64,000 nt of DNA from Flavobacterium ajazii (GTDB taxonomy: Bacteria > Bacteroidota > Bacteroidia > Flavobacteriales > Flavobacteriaceae), in contig NZ_JAAEHL010000001.1 in assembly GCF_010614725.1 (NCBI RefSeq), positions 1 through 64,000 on the forward strand, written 5' to 3'. The first letter of the stretch is position 1; every line of letters starts with the position of its first letter. The notes below the pieces were generated by a model, which searched no databases, was not told where the DNA came from, and worked only from the letters and a program-made list of their open reading frames with translations. Shown here in pieces: positions 27,277-37,042 of the stretch. The position numbers and the translations under genes are program-made.

Positions 27277-28675
27277 ATTGAAATACGCTGTAACGCTGTT
27301 TTCTCTTTTATTTTTATTTGGCTTTTCTAATTTATACAGTCAGGATTTTAATAAAGAAGAATTAAGTTATAGTGAGTTTTTAGGATATGTAAAAAAGTAC
27401 CATCCGCTGGTAAAACAGGCTAATCTTGAGATAAGTAATGCTCAGGCAGCCCTGATGCTGGCACGTGGAGGTTTTGATCCTAAAATTGAAGTTGATTATA
27501 ATAAAAAAGAATTTAAAGGAACAGAATATTATTCGCTTTTAAACAGCAGTTTTAAAATTCCGACCTGGTACGGAATCGAAATCAAAGCAGGTTTTGATCA
27601 GACAGACGGGCAATATTACAATCCACAGAACAAAACTCCGGAAGCCGGTCTGACCTCTTTGGGTATCAATGTAGCCTTAGGCCAGGGAATGTTCATCAAC
27701 CAGAGAATGGCTGATGTCAGGGAAGGGAAACTGCAGGTAAAACTGAGTGACGCACAACGAAAACTAAAAGCTATCGAGGTTTTGTACAAAGCCAGTGAAG
27801 CGTATTTTGAATGGAGAAAAAGCTACAATGAAGCTGAACTTTATAAAAGATATCTAGGTTTTGCAAGCACTCGTTTTCAGGGTGTAAAAAAACTGATTGA
27901 ATTGGGTGATGCTCCTTCAATTGACAGTGTAGAAGCCGGAATTACCGTTCGTAACCGTGAATTAAACGTAGAAAACGGAAACCTGAAATTAGCGAAAGCA
28001 AAATTGTACCTGTCAAATTATTTATGGATCGAAAATGTTCCTGTTGAACTTGGAGAGACAGTTAAACCGGAAGAAAACCTGAGCAAAACACTTGAAGAAA
28101 CACTCAGAACAGATGCTATGATGGTGGATGTTCAAGGTTTGGATTCTCATCCGAAGATTCAGGCTCTTGAGACCAAAATGGGTATGCTGGAAATTAGCAG
28201 GGAACTGAAAGCGAATTCATTGCTTCCAAAACTGAATGTGGGATACAATTATATTTCAGAACCTTCCTACTTTGACTCTTTTAACACAGATGATTATAAG
28301 TTTAACGTCGATTTTAGTATTCCGATTTTTTTGAGAAAAGAGCGTGGAAGTTTAAAACTGGCGAAACTTAAGATCCAGGATTTAAAGTACGACATTGATC
28401 AGCAGCGACTGGAACTTAAAAATAAAATCAAAGCTCAGCAGACCGAAATTGCTTCTTTGAAAAGGCAAAAGGAAGTCATTGATAATCTGGTAAAAGATTA
28501 TATGACAATGCTGAATTCAGAAGAGAAACTGTTCTCTTTTGGCGAAAGTTCTATATTCCTGATTAATTCAAGGGAAAATAATCTGGTGAGTGCCAAACTA
28601 TCCCAAATCAGCATCGAGAATCAGTTTTACATTTCAAATGCCGAATTGTTCAAAATACTAGCAAATCCTGATTGA
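27257..28675 (+). CDS. TolC-family outer-membrane channel
   Basis: This 472-residue protein has a signal peptide (KYAVTLFSLLFLFGFSNLYSQ) and the paired long helical repeats of TolC-type outer-membrane efflux proteins, for example NLEISNAQAALMLARGGFDP near the start and a second helical half after residue 280. It forms the outer-membrane exit duct for the ABC/HlyD pair. The ATG at 27257 is chosen because it directly precedes the signal peptide. It overlaps the end of the HlyD gene, which suggests translational coupling. An earlier TTG-type start at 27209 would add 16 charged residues and is unlikely. A terminator follows at 28692. Confidence 0.9.
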   Translation: MVRTKNKLKYAVTLFSLLFLFGFSNLYSQDFNKEELSYSEFLGYVKKYHPLVKQANLEISNAQAALMLARGGFDPKIEVDYNKKEFKGTEYYSLLNSSFKIPTWYGIEIKAGFDQTDGQYYNPQNKTPEAGLTSLGINVALGQGMFINQRMADVREGKLQVKLSDAQRKLKAIEVLYKASEAYFEWRKSYNEAELYKRYLGFASTRFQGVKKLIELGDAPSIDSVEAGITVRNRELNVENGNLKLAKAKLYLSNYLWIENVPVELGETVKPEENLSKTLEETLRTDAMMVDVQGLDSHPKIQALETKMGMLEISRELKANSLLPKLNVGYNYISEPSYFDSFNTDDYKFNVDFSIPIFLRKERGSLKLAKLKIQDLKYDIDQQRLELKNKIKAQQTEIASLKRQKEVIDNLVKDYMTMLNSEEKLFSFGESSIFLINSRENNLVSAKLSQISIENQFYISNAELFKILANPD

Positions 28676-28691
28676 TATTTTTTTTCTTTTT

Positions 28692-28730
28692 CAAGCCACT
28701 TATTTATCAGGAAAATAAGTGGTTTTTTAT
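28692..28730. terminator. Bidirectional terminator between the TolC gene and the converging gene
   Basis: CCACTTATTT (28696-28705) pairs exactly with AAATAAGTGG (28713-28722), with a T run on the right and an A-rich tract on the left, so it can stop transcription from both sides. Confidence 0.85.
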
Positions 28731-28731
28731 T

Positions 28732-29103
<372 letters not shown>

Positions 29104-29146
29104 TTAAAAGAAAGAGGGTAAATATAAAAATAATATTTGAGTCCGG

Positions 29147-30064
29147 TTACAGCCATTCTCCGGAGGCATCATAATCATTAGGTAAATAGGTAAGGTATTG
29201 AACCATTCGTGGAGATTTTCCATTGTTTGGCGTTGCACAATGAGGCAAAGTGTTGTTCCAGATTATAAAATCGCCTGCATTGCCGGTTATGGGTTTTGGT
29301 TCTAAGGTTTTAATAGCTTTTTCTCTTGGGTTTTCATTAGGACCAAGATCGTCTAACCATTTATTTATTTGATGATGAAATCCCGGAACGCAGTGAAAAG
29401 CTCCATCATCCGGTCCACAGTCCGTTAAGTAGAGCAGACCCTGAAATCCAAATGTAAGTGGCTGTTTTAGACTGATATCCCAATGAAGTGGGCTTCCTAA
29501 AAAAACAAAATTTTCGTTTTTAGGAGGATTAAAACTCACCTTGTCAATGGTTTTATAGATGCTCGTTGTTTTATAAAGCTGTTCGTAGGCTTTTTTTATT
29601 CTTGGAGAAAATCGGTTTTTATTCAGGGTTTCATGATCAGAAAAATTGAGCATTAATCCTTTTTGATCCTCGTGTCTTATATACCAGGTCTCTTTTTTGT
29701 TCGGATCCATTTGTAAATATTCCCAGATGGCCTTTTGTGTAGCTTCGCAGTCTTTTTTTGAAATGGCATTTTTTACAATCACATAGCCATTCTTGTTCCA
29801 AAATTCAAGATCTTCTTCTGAAAGTACATTTTCTGTCAAGTCTTCAGTTTCTGTGTGAACATCTTTTTTTCTGTCATTAACCCAGGACTTGAAAGTTTCA
29901 AAATCAGGTTTTTTAAAGTATAAAAACTGTAAAGTGTCTTCCATACTGATACCTAACTGAAATAAGGTTTTTATTTCGTTATCCCAGGTTTCAGTATTTT
30001 CTGTAGAATTGTCGGCAGGGTTTGCAGATCTTTTCCATAAATTTTCAAGAATAGTCCATGGCAT
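29147..30064 (-). CDS. Phytanoyl-CoA dioxygenase (PhyH)-family Fe(II)/2-oxoglutarate oxygenase
   Basis: This 305-residue cytoplasmic protein carries the facial triad of the PhyH family: H194 and D196 in LHWDISL, and H275 in TLPHCATPNNG. A candidate 2-oxoglutarate-binding arginine follows (KSPRMVQYL), and ITGNAGDFIIWNN is the usual strand before the distal histidine. Family members hydroxylate small molecules or halogenate them. The substrate here is not readable, and the N-terminal 90 residues are an extra helical part. It is divergent from the hybrid two-component gene at 30272, and the 207-bp gap must contain both promoters. No biosynthetic cluster is nearby. Confidence 0.82.
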   Translation of the reverse strand: MPWTILENLWKRSANPADNSTENTETWDNEIKTLFQLGISMEDTLQFLYFKKPDFETFKSWVNDRKKDVHTETEDLTENVLSEEDLEFWNKNGYVIVKNAISKKDCEATQKAIWEYLQMDPNKKETWYIRHEDQKGLMLNFSDHETLNKNRFSPRIKKAYEQLYKTTSIYKTIDKVSFNPPKNENFVFLGSPLHWDISLKQPLTFGFQGLLYLTDCGPDDGAFHCVPGFHHQINKWLDDLGPNENPREKAIKTLEPKPITGNAGDFIIWNNTLPHCATPNNGKSPRMVQYLTYLPNDYDASGEWL

Positions 30065-30271
30065 AGTTTAGATATTTTCTTTAGTTTGCTTTTTTAATTT
30101 TAATCTAAAAAGACTTTATTAAAATTACCAAATTTATTCCTTTTTTACTCTGTAATTAAACTTTAAAATAATAAAGATAAAATGTGATTTTATTTGTTTT
30201 TTGTTGTGATTTTTTAAATTATTGATAATTTTAGTGCTTAATTATGCTTTCTAATTTAATATAAATAAATC

Positions 30272-33200
30272 TTGAAGAATTTTTTTATAACTCTGATTTT
30301 ATTCATGGGATTTTACGTACCGGTTTCTTCGCAGGAAACCCAGGTCAAATTTCTTGATATATCAGACGGGTTATCCAATAATTCAGTCGTAACCATATTT
30401 CAGGATAAAGATGGTTATATGTGGTTTGGGACATATGACGGACTAAACAGATACGACGGATATAATTTTAAGGTATTCCGAAACCGTATTAATGATAAAA
30501 AGTCTTTGCCTTTTAATACTATTTATAATATCGAAGGCGATTCCAGGAATAATATCTGGATTGGCGGGGCTAATGGTGTCTGCGTTTATAACAAAACCAG
30601 TGCTGCCTTTCATCCTGTGAAATATATTTCCCTGAATAAAAAGGCTGAAATTGTTAAAGATATTATCCATCAGGTAAAGGCTGTTTCTGAAAACAAGGTT
30701 TTAGTTGCCTCACAAAATTTGGGTTTGCTTATTTTTGAAAATGGTTCTTTTACAGGAAGGAGAGTTCCGCTTCTGATGTCCGGAAACAGAAATGTTGTTC
30801 ATGATTATGATGCTGTCGCTATTCAAAAGGATACAAAAAATAATCGCTGCTGGGTATATGTGCGAAATGTGGGTCTTTGCACTTATGATAATAGCTCAAA
30901 AAGGTTAAAGGTTATTTTTCCGTTTGCTATAGAAGTAAAAACCCTGGAACTGGCTTTAGATGGAAACCTTTGGTTTGGGACAGATGAAGGTCTTTTTCTC
31001 TTTAATACAAAATCAGGGGCATTCTCTGAGAATTATTTCTCCAGCAGATGCACAGTTGCCGATATTCTTATTGATAAGAAGAAAGAAATGTGGGTGACCA
31101 CAGATGGCAACGGGATTTATAAAGTTATCGGAAAAGAAAAAAAAGCGGCCCCATACAGTTCTGTAAAAGAAAACAAACTACTAAAAAGTAATTCTATCTG
31201 GAGCTTGTACGAAGATAAAGCAGGCAATAAATGGGTTGGAACTTTGCGGGGCGGAATCAGTATGCTGAGTAATACGGCGCGTTATTTTAAAACAGTCCGA
31301 TACAATGCCAATGATCCAGCCGAAAATTTTATCCTGTCATTCTGCGAAGACGAAAAAAACAATTTATGGGTAGGAACAGACGGTGCAGGTTTGAAATACT
31401 GGAACCGCAAAACCAATACCTATATTAATTACGTCAATAAACTTTCGAGCAAATTTATCACGGGTATCGTTAGGGATGATAACAACGAAATCTGGCTTTC
31501 TACCTGGGCCGGCGGTGTCAACAAAATTAATCCGAAGAACAACTCAGTTACCCAGTTTTCATGCTATAATTCTGTTACGAAGCAAGTGGAGAAAAATGTT
31601 TGGTTTGTCTATAAAGATTCAAAATCAAACATTTGGGCAAGCACAACAAATGAAGGTTCTTTGTATCTTTTTGAACGCGCTAAAAATAGTTTTGTGCTTT
31701 TTGATAAATCGATTAATAATTTGCAGTGTATGACAGAAACCTCAGACGGAAAACTCTGGGGTGGAAATTATTCGGTATTATATTCTATCGAAAAAGAAAG
31801 CAGGAAAATTAATAAAGTGACCATCGGAAACCCTGTTCGCTGTATTCATGAAGATAAAGACAAAAAACTATGGCTGGGAACACAGGAGGGAGGATTGCTG
31901 TTGTTTGACCGAAAAACAAATACCTTTAAAAGGCTCACAACTGATGACGGACTTCCTTCGAACACTATTTTAAGACTGCTTGAAGACAAGGAAGGAAATC
32001 TCTGGATGAGTACGTATAATGGTATTTGCAGGTTTGATAAGAAAAGAAAAACCTTTAGAAATTTCTCAGTAAATGATGGACTTCAGAGTAATCAGTTTAG
32101 TTTTAATGCCGGAATTAAATTATCTACAGGAGAGTTTCTGTTTGGAGGGATAAATGGGTTTAACAGCTTTTTTCCGGGAGCCATTAAAAGTTTCAATCAG
32201 GAAAACAATCTGTTGCTCACAGATTTTTACGTAAATAATCAGCCAATTGAGGAAAGCAAGGCAGAGATTGATATTGATTCAGATAAAATAAAAGAAGTCA
32301 GTTTAGATTACGATCAGACCACCTTATCACTCGAATTTGTTGCTTTGGATTATAACAATACCGACAAAATAAATTATGCATATTTATTAGATGGCTGGGA
32401 CGATCAATGGAATTATGTTGGTCAAAGCAGAAAAGCCAATTATTCAAAATTGCCTGAAGGGAAATATACTTTTAAAGTAAAAACTACCAATTTTAAAGGA
32501 GGCTGGAACAAAGAAATCAGTCTGGTTTCTATACAGGTTTTACCACCATGGTACAGAACCTGGTGGGCTTATTTATTGTATTTATCAGCTGTAGCCGGAG
32601 CTCTTTTTGTTTATCTGAATTATCAAAAAAATAAAGAAAAATTAAAATATAAAGTCAAAATTGCTGAACTGGAAAGTAAAAAGGAAAAAGAAATTGCAGA
32701 GAAACAGTCATCGATGTTTACTTATATATCACATGAATTCAGAACCCCGCTTTCGCTGATTATAAATCCTTTGAAAAAAGCGGTTCAAAAGGAAAGTGTT
32801 CAAAATGGTTCTTCCGGAAGCGATTTGGCAATTGCACATCGAAATGCCCGTAGGCTTTTAAGTCTGGTCGATCAGCTTTTGCTTTTTAGAAAGGCCGAAA
32901 ATGATGCGGATTCCCTTCGACTATCTCCTATAAATGTAAACAATCTTTGTAATGAAGTATATCAGTGTTTTGTAAATCAGGCAAAAGATAAAAATATTCA
33001 GTACAATTTTAATATTCCCGATCATGAAATTGTGATTATCGGTGACTATGAAAAAATTGAAATTTCGTTGTTTAATCTGATGTCCAATGCTTTTAAATAT
33101 ACATCAGTTGGTGGACAGATTGATCTTAAACTGACTGAGACAGATGATGAGGTTCAGCTTGAAATTACGGATAACGGCGACGGAATCGAGAAAAAAGATA

Positions 33201-34309
33201 TTGAGGTAATTTTCGAAAAATTTAAACAAATTAATTCTAAAGTTTCAATTGGAACCGGTTTTGGAATCGGACTTTACATTGTAAAATATTTTACAGACAA
33301 ACACAAAGGAACTGTAAGTTGTACCAGTGAACCGGGTAAGGGAAGTACATTTAAACTGACTTTTTTAAAAGGAGACAGGCATTTTGAAAATGCAGAAATT
33401 ACCAATGACGTTCAGAAAAGAAGCCAGCTGTTTGATGAATTAATTATTGATGATTCTGAAGAAAATGCAGATGTAAATACCCTTTCTGAAACTGATTTGC
33501 AAAAAGTGATGCTTACTGAAAAACGCACCGTTTTAATTGTAGATGACAATGCTGAAATTAGGGGGTATTTAATCAAATTATTTTCTGAAAAACATATAGT
33601 GTACAGTGCCGAAAATGGTGAAGAAGGCTTAAAACTGACCAAAAAACACATGCCGGATCTGGTTATCAGTGATATTACGATGGAAGAAATGGATGGTCTT
33701 GAGTTATGTCGAAAAATTAAAGAAAGCAACGATTTGTCTCATATTCCGGTAATTTTATTAACAGCAACTAAAAATCCCGAAACGCACCTGCAGGGAATCA
33801 ATGAGGGTGCCGATGACTATATTACAAAACCATTTGATGATGATCTTTTGGTGGCCCGGGTTGAATCGTTATTGCGTAACCGAAGTAATTTACGAACGTA
33901 TTTCTTAGACAGTATCACTTTAAAAGAGAATACACAGAAAGTCCCGGTCGAATATCAGGAAATTTTGAAAAAGTGTATTGACATTGTAGAGGCGAACATT
34001 CATAAAAGAGATTTTACGATTAAAACTTTTGCACTTGAAATGGGTATGAGCCACAGAACGCTTTATACTAAAATCAAAATCATTTCGGGGCAGACTTTAA
34101 ATGCTTTTATCCGTTCACTACGAATCAGAAGAGCCGCCATGCTGATGCTTACCGAAGACATTAATATTGCACAGGCGAGTGCGGAGGTTGGTTTTGAAGA
34201 CCCGAAATACTTCAGACAACAATTTGTGAAGTTATTCGGAATGACACCTTCTGAATATATTAAAAAGTACAAAAGTTCTTTTAATTCGGATTTGAATGTT
34301 ATTAAATAA
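30272..34309 (+). CDS. Hybrid two-component system sensor/regulator (HTCS)
   Basis: This single protein combines sensor kinase and regulator. It has a signal peptide, two beta-propellers of regulator repeats (about 25-680, for example DGYMWFGTYDGLNRYDGYNF), a Y_Y_Y domain near residue 700 and a membrane helix near 763-785. A histidine kinase follows, with phospho-acceptor H821 (ISHEFRTPLS) and ATP-binding motifs (ITDNGDGIE, GFGIGLYIVK). The receiver domain has D1134 (VISDITMEEMDG), and an AraC-type DNA-binding domain spans about 1240-1335. HTCS proteins bind glycan fragments in the periplasm and switch on a polysaccharide locus. This is the only one in view and is placed between the two carbohydrate regions, so it probably drives the 44-62 kb operon. 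The start is a TTG that leads directly into the signal peptide. Confidence 0.93.
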   Translation: MKNFFITLILFMGFYVPVSSQETQVKFLDISDGLSNNSVVTIFQDKDGYMWFGTYDGLNRYDGYNFKVFRNRINDKKSLPFNTIYNIEGDSRNNIWIGGANGVCVYNKTSAAFHPVKYISLNKKAEIVKDIIHQVKAVSENKVLVASQNLGLLIFENGSFTGRRVPLLMSGNRNVVHDYDAVAIQKDTKNNRCWVYVRNVGLCTYDNSSKRLKVIFPFAIEVKTLELALDGNLWFGTDEGLFLFNTKSGAFSENYFSSRCTVADILIDKKKEMWVTTDGNGIYKVIGKEKKAAPYSSVKENKLLKSNSIWSLYEDKAGNKWVGTLRGGISMLSNTARYFKTVRYNANDPAENFILSFCEDEKNNLWVGTDGAGLKYWNRKTNTYINYVNKLSSKFITGIVRDDNNEIWLSTWAGGVNKINPKNNSVTQFSCYNSVTKQVEKNVWFVYKDSKSNIWASTTNEGSLYLFERAKNSFVLFDKSINNLQCMTETSDGKLWGGNYSVLYSIEKESRKINKVTIGNPVRCIHEDKDKKLWLGTQEGGLLLFDRKTNTFKRLTTDDGLPSNTILRLLEDKEGNLWMSTYNGICRFDKKRKTFRNFSVNDGLQSNQFSFNAGIKLSTGEFLFGGINGFNSFFPGAIKSFNQENNLLLTDFYVNNQPIEESKAEIDIDSDKIKEVSLDYDQTTLSLEFVALDYNNTDKINYAYLLDGWDDQWNYVGQSRKANYSKLPEGKYTFKVKTTNFKGGWNKEISLVSIQVLPPWYRTWWAYLLYLSAVAGALFVYLNYQKNKEKLKYKVKIAELESKKEKEIAEKQSSMFTYISHEFRTPLSLIINPLKKAVQKESVQNGSSGSDLAIAHRNARRLLSLVDQLLLFRKAENDADSLRLSPINVNNLCNEVYQCFVNQAKDKNIQYNFNIPDHEIVIIGDYEKIEISLFNLMSNAFKYTSVGGQIDLKLTETDDEVQLEITDNGDGIEKKDIEVIFEKFKQINSKVSIGTGFGIGLYIVKYFTDKHKGTVSCTSEPGKGSTFKLTFLKGDRHFENAEITNDVQKRSQLFDELIIDDSEENADVNTLSETDLQKVMLTEKRTVLIVDDNAEIRGYLIKLFSEKHIVYSAENGEEGLKLTKKHMPDLVISDITMEEMDGLELCRKIKESNDLSHIPVILLTATKNPETHLQGINEGADDYITKPFDDDLLVARVESLLRNRSNLRTYFLDSITLKENTQKVPVEYQEILKKCIDIVEANIHKRDFTIKTFALEMGMSHRTLYTKIKIISGQTLNAFIRSLRIRRAAMLMLTEDINIAQASAEVGFEDPKYFRQQFVKLFGMTPSEYIKKYKSSFNSDLNVIK

Positions 34310-34320
34310 ATTATGATTGC

Positions 34321-35205
34321 TTAAGTTTTGGTTTTATATCTAGACCGATACTCCCTCGGTGATATTTCCATAACCAGCCTGAATGATTTTGAAAAATGAA
34401 ACGGGTCATAATACCCCAGTTCATATGCGATTTCTTTTATTTTAAGGTTGCTGAATTGCAAAAGGGAACACGATTTCTGAATTTTTAACTGATTGTAATA
34501 TTCCATTGGAGTAAATGAAGTTTTCTCTAAAAATAAAGCGCCAAAATAAGAACTCGAATATCCAATATACTGAGCAATATCATGAAGTGTGATTTTGCTT
34601 GTCAGATTGTTTTTCATGAAAATGATGCTCATCGGAATCACATCTAAAACTTCTGTATCAGCTGTTTTTATTTTTAGAAACTGATCAGTGTATTTTATGC
34701 TGGCTAAAAAATGCTGCAGACATATACTCGAATATTCAAGATTATCAGGATTAAAACCCATTTCGAGATTCTGGTAAATTTCTTCAAACAAATTCAGCCT
34801 GTCAGACGACCTGCTATCGTTGAGATTTAAAATTTTTCCGGAAACAGAAGCATGTAAAGAGTTTGCTATTCCTTTAAAGTGCAGCCAGTAGATACTCCAG
34901 GGTTTAGAGATTTCGGCCTCATAACTATGTGCTTTGTGCGCCGGAATGATAAAAGCCTGATCTTTGATAAGCGAAAACTGTTCATTTTCCAGGGTTATAA
35001 AGCCTTTTCCGTTCTCACAATAAATAAGGATATGTTCCAGTGCACCTTTTGATCTTTTCCTGAAATGATATTTTGCATTGGGATAGTAGCCAATGTGGGT
35101 AATGAACAGATTTTTTGTCAGTTCATTTTCAGACTGAAAATTGCGAACACTGTAAGGAACAACGATTGCTCTTTCTCCTTTAAAACCATCTGCTATCTGA
35201 TCCAT
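34321..35205 (-). CDS. AraC-family transcriptional regulator with cupin sensing domain
   Basis: This 294-residue protein has an N-terminal AraC-type cupin domain (LEHILIYCENGKGFITLENE, FIIPAHKAHSYEAEISKPWS). A C-terminal pair of helix-turn-helix motifs spans about residues 195-290 (TLHDIAQYIGYSSSYFGALF and LKIKEIAYELGYYDPFHFSK). The layout is that of E. coli AraC/RhaR-like sugar sensors. It is divergent from the MFS porter / DUF5107 / GH2 operon at 35652, with 446 bp between, and is the natural candidate to control that operon. It converges on the HTCS gene with only 11 bp between the stops and no clear terminator. Confidence 0.9.
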   Translation of the reverse strand: MDQIADGFKGERAIVVPYSVRNFQSENELTKNLFITHIGYYPNAKYHFRKRSKGALEHILIYCENGKGFITLENEQFSLIKDQAFIIPAHKAHSYEAEISKPWSIYWLHFKGIANSLHASVSGKILNLNDSRSSDRLNLFEEIYQNLEMGFNPDNLEYSSICLQHFLASIKYTDQFLKIKTADTEVLDVIPMSIIFMKNNLTSKITLHDIAQYIGYSSSYFGALFLEKTSFTPMEYYNQLKIQKSCSLLQFSNLKIKEIAYELGYYDPFHFSKSFRLVMEISPREYRSRYKTKT

Positions 35206-35272
35206 AATAAGATTATGAGTGTTTTTAAATTAAAAATTAAAGGTAAATCTGTTGAGTAAAATTAAGAATATG

Positions 35273-35336
35273 TGTCAGGCTGAGCGGAGTCGAAGCCCTT
35301 TTGGGGCATAAGCCTTCGACTCCGCTCAGGATGACA
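35273..35336. repeat. Dispersed palindromic repeat, second complete copy
   Basis: TGTCAGGCTGAGCGGAGTCG on the left pairs with a right arm ending CCGCTCAGGATGACA. Arms and order are the same as at 9501-9565, with a different short loop. It lies in the gap between the divergent AraC and MFS genes. Confidence 0.85.
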
Positions 35337-35651
35337 TTAATGTGTTAAAGATAAATAAAATATATAAAATCATGGTAATTTACATATTCTGAAATAATAG
35401 TACTAAAAAATGGAGTGAGCGATACTCCAAAATATATTTAGTAAGATATTATATCGACCATGAAGTGTAGAATCACCAGAATTGAGTTCAAATAAATTCA
35501 GTTGTTATAAAAACAGGTTTAATTGTTTTTAAAATAGTAAATTGGATGTAAAAATCGATGTTTTATACATGTTTTATATAAATATTACATTTCTGAATGT
35601 ATGGCATGTAACGATATTTGTAATGATAAATAAATTAAAAAATTAAAATAT
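35337..35651. other. Upstream region of the sugar-porter operon
   Basis: No gene is seen. A short hairpin (TGGAGT at 35411-35416 with ACTCCA at 35424-35429) is followed on the minus strand by a T run, so it could act as a terminator of leftward transcripts. A second palindrome at 35586 is listed separately. A weak -7-like box (GATATTTG, one mismatch) lies at about 35613-35620. Confidence 0.4.
35586..35601. promoter_or_regulatory. Candidate operator upstream of the sugar-porter operon
   Basis: TACATT-TCTG-AATGTA is a perfect inverted repeat with 6-bp arms, 50 bp ahead of the MFS start codon and just upstream of the weak -7-like box. It differs from the cluster A palindrome. The divergent AraC regulator is a possible binder, although AraC proteins usually prefer direct repeats. 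Confidence 0.4.
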
Positions 35652-37028
35652 ATGAGTAAGTATAATTCTTCCTACCTGCTTTTTATAGCACTGGTTTCAG
35701 CAATGGGTGGTTTACTATTTGGTTATGACTGGGTTGTAATTGGAGGCGCAAAGCCTTTTTATGAAGTTTTCTTTAATATCACCAATTCACCTTCTATGCA
35801 GGGCTGGGTTATGGGAAGCGCCATTTTGGGCTGTTTGCTGGGTGTAATGATTTCCGGAAGTTTATCCGATAAATACGGAAGAAAACCACTCATGATTGTC
35901 GCTTCAATATTTTTTACGCTGGCAGCAGTTGGTACCGGAATAGTCAATACCATCGAATGGTTCATCGTCTGGAGAGTTGTTGGAGGCATTGGTATCGGAA
36001 TCGCTTCGAATCTCTCACCCATGTACATAGCCGAAATTGCGCCAAGTGAATCCAGAGGAAAATTTGTCTCAATAAATCAATTGACAGTCGTAATAGGAAT
36101 TTTGGCAGCCCAAATTGTAAACTGGTTAATTGCAGACCCAATTATAGAAGGAGAGGATATTTTGAACTCATGGAACGGGCAATGGGGCTGGAGATACATG
36201 TTTTGGGCAGGAGCCATACCGTCAGTAGCTTTTTTTATTTTGATACTGATTATCCCCGAAAGTCCAAGATGGCTTGCGAGTCAGCGTAAATACGATAAAG
36301 CCGAATCTGTTTTTACTAAAATCGGCGGACTTGCCTTTGCAAAAGAACAAATTGAACAGCTTAAATCAGGATTTGGGGATGTCAAAGAGGAAGCCAATTA
36401 TAAAATGCTTTTTGAAGGCAAAATGCCAAAGATTCTGGTGCTGGGAATTGTGATAGCAGCTTTTCAGCAATGGTGTGGTATCAACGTGATTTTTAATTAT
36501 GCTCAGGAAATCTTTTCAGCTGCTGGTTATGGCGTTTCTGATATCTTATTCAATATCGTAATTACAGGTTTAACCAATGTAATTTTCACGTTTGTGGGAA
36601 TGTATTTTGTGGATCGATGGGGACGCAGAACCTTAATGTTAATTGGTTCAATAGGTTTATTCTTTATCTATGCCATATTGGGCGCCTGCTATTATTTTGA
36701 AATCACCGGAATTGCGGTTTTAGCATTGGTCATTGCAGCTATTTCCTGCTACGCTATGACATTGACGCCGATTACCTGGGTCGTTTTATCTGAAATATTC
36801 CCGACAAAAATACGTGCCATGGCAATGGCAGTTTCCACTTTCGCCCTTTGGACAGCCTGTTTCGTACTTACTTATACTTTTCCAATCCTAAATAGCAGTC
36901 TTGGATCTTACGGAACATTCTGGCTTTATGGAGTTATCTGCTTAGCCGGATATTTCTTCCTTCGCATTTCATTACTGGAAACCAAAGGAAAATCTTTAGA
37001 GGAAATTGAAAATGAATTGACAAAATAA
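35652..37028 (+). CDS. MFS sugar porter (sugar/H+ symporter family)
   Basis: This 458-residue transporter has twelve predicted helices and the sugar-porter signatures: GGLLFGYDWVVIGG in helix 1, DKYGRKP between helices 2 and 3, PESPRWL after helix 6, QQWCGIN in helix 7, DRWGRR between helices 8 and 9, and PITWVVLSEIFPTKIRA in helix 10. The family includes XylE, AraE and GalP, so a pentose or galactose is the likely cargo, moved across the inner membrane with protons. It is the first gene of an operon with the DUF5107-TPR gene (14-bp gap) and probably the GH2 gene downstream, which suggests that it imports the sugar released by this system. Confidence 0.93.
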   Translation: MSKYNSSYLLFIALVSAMGGLLFGYDWVVIGGAKPFYEVFFNITNSPSMQGWVMGSAILGCLLGVMISGSLSDKYGRKPLMIVASIFFTLAAVGTGIVNTIEWFIVWRVVGGIGIGIASNLSPMYIAEIAPSESRGKFVSINQLTVVIGILAAQIVNWLIADPIIEGEDILNSWNGQWGWRYMFWAGAIPSVAFFILILIIPESPRWLASQRKYDKAESVFTKIGGLAFAKEQIEQLKSGFGDVKEEANYKMLFEGKMPKILVLGIVIAAFQQWCGINVIFNYAQEIFSAAGYGVSDILFNIVITGLTNVIFTFVGMYFVDRWGRRTLMLIGSIGLFFIYAILGACYYFEITGIAVLALVIAAISCYAMTLTPITWVVLSEIFPTKIRAMAMAVSTFALWTACFVLTYTFPILNSSLGSYGTFWLYGVICLAGYFFLRISLLETKGKSLEEIENELTK

Positions 37029-37042
37029 TAGCATATCATAAA

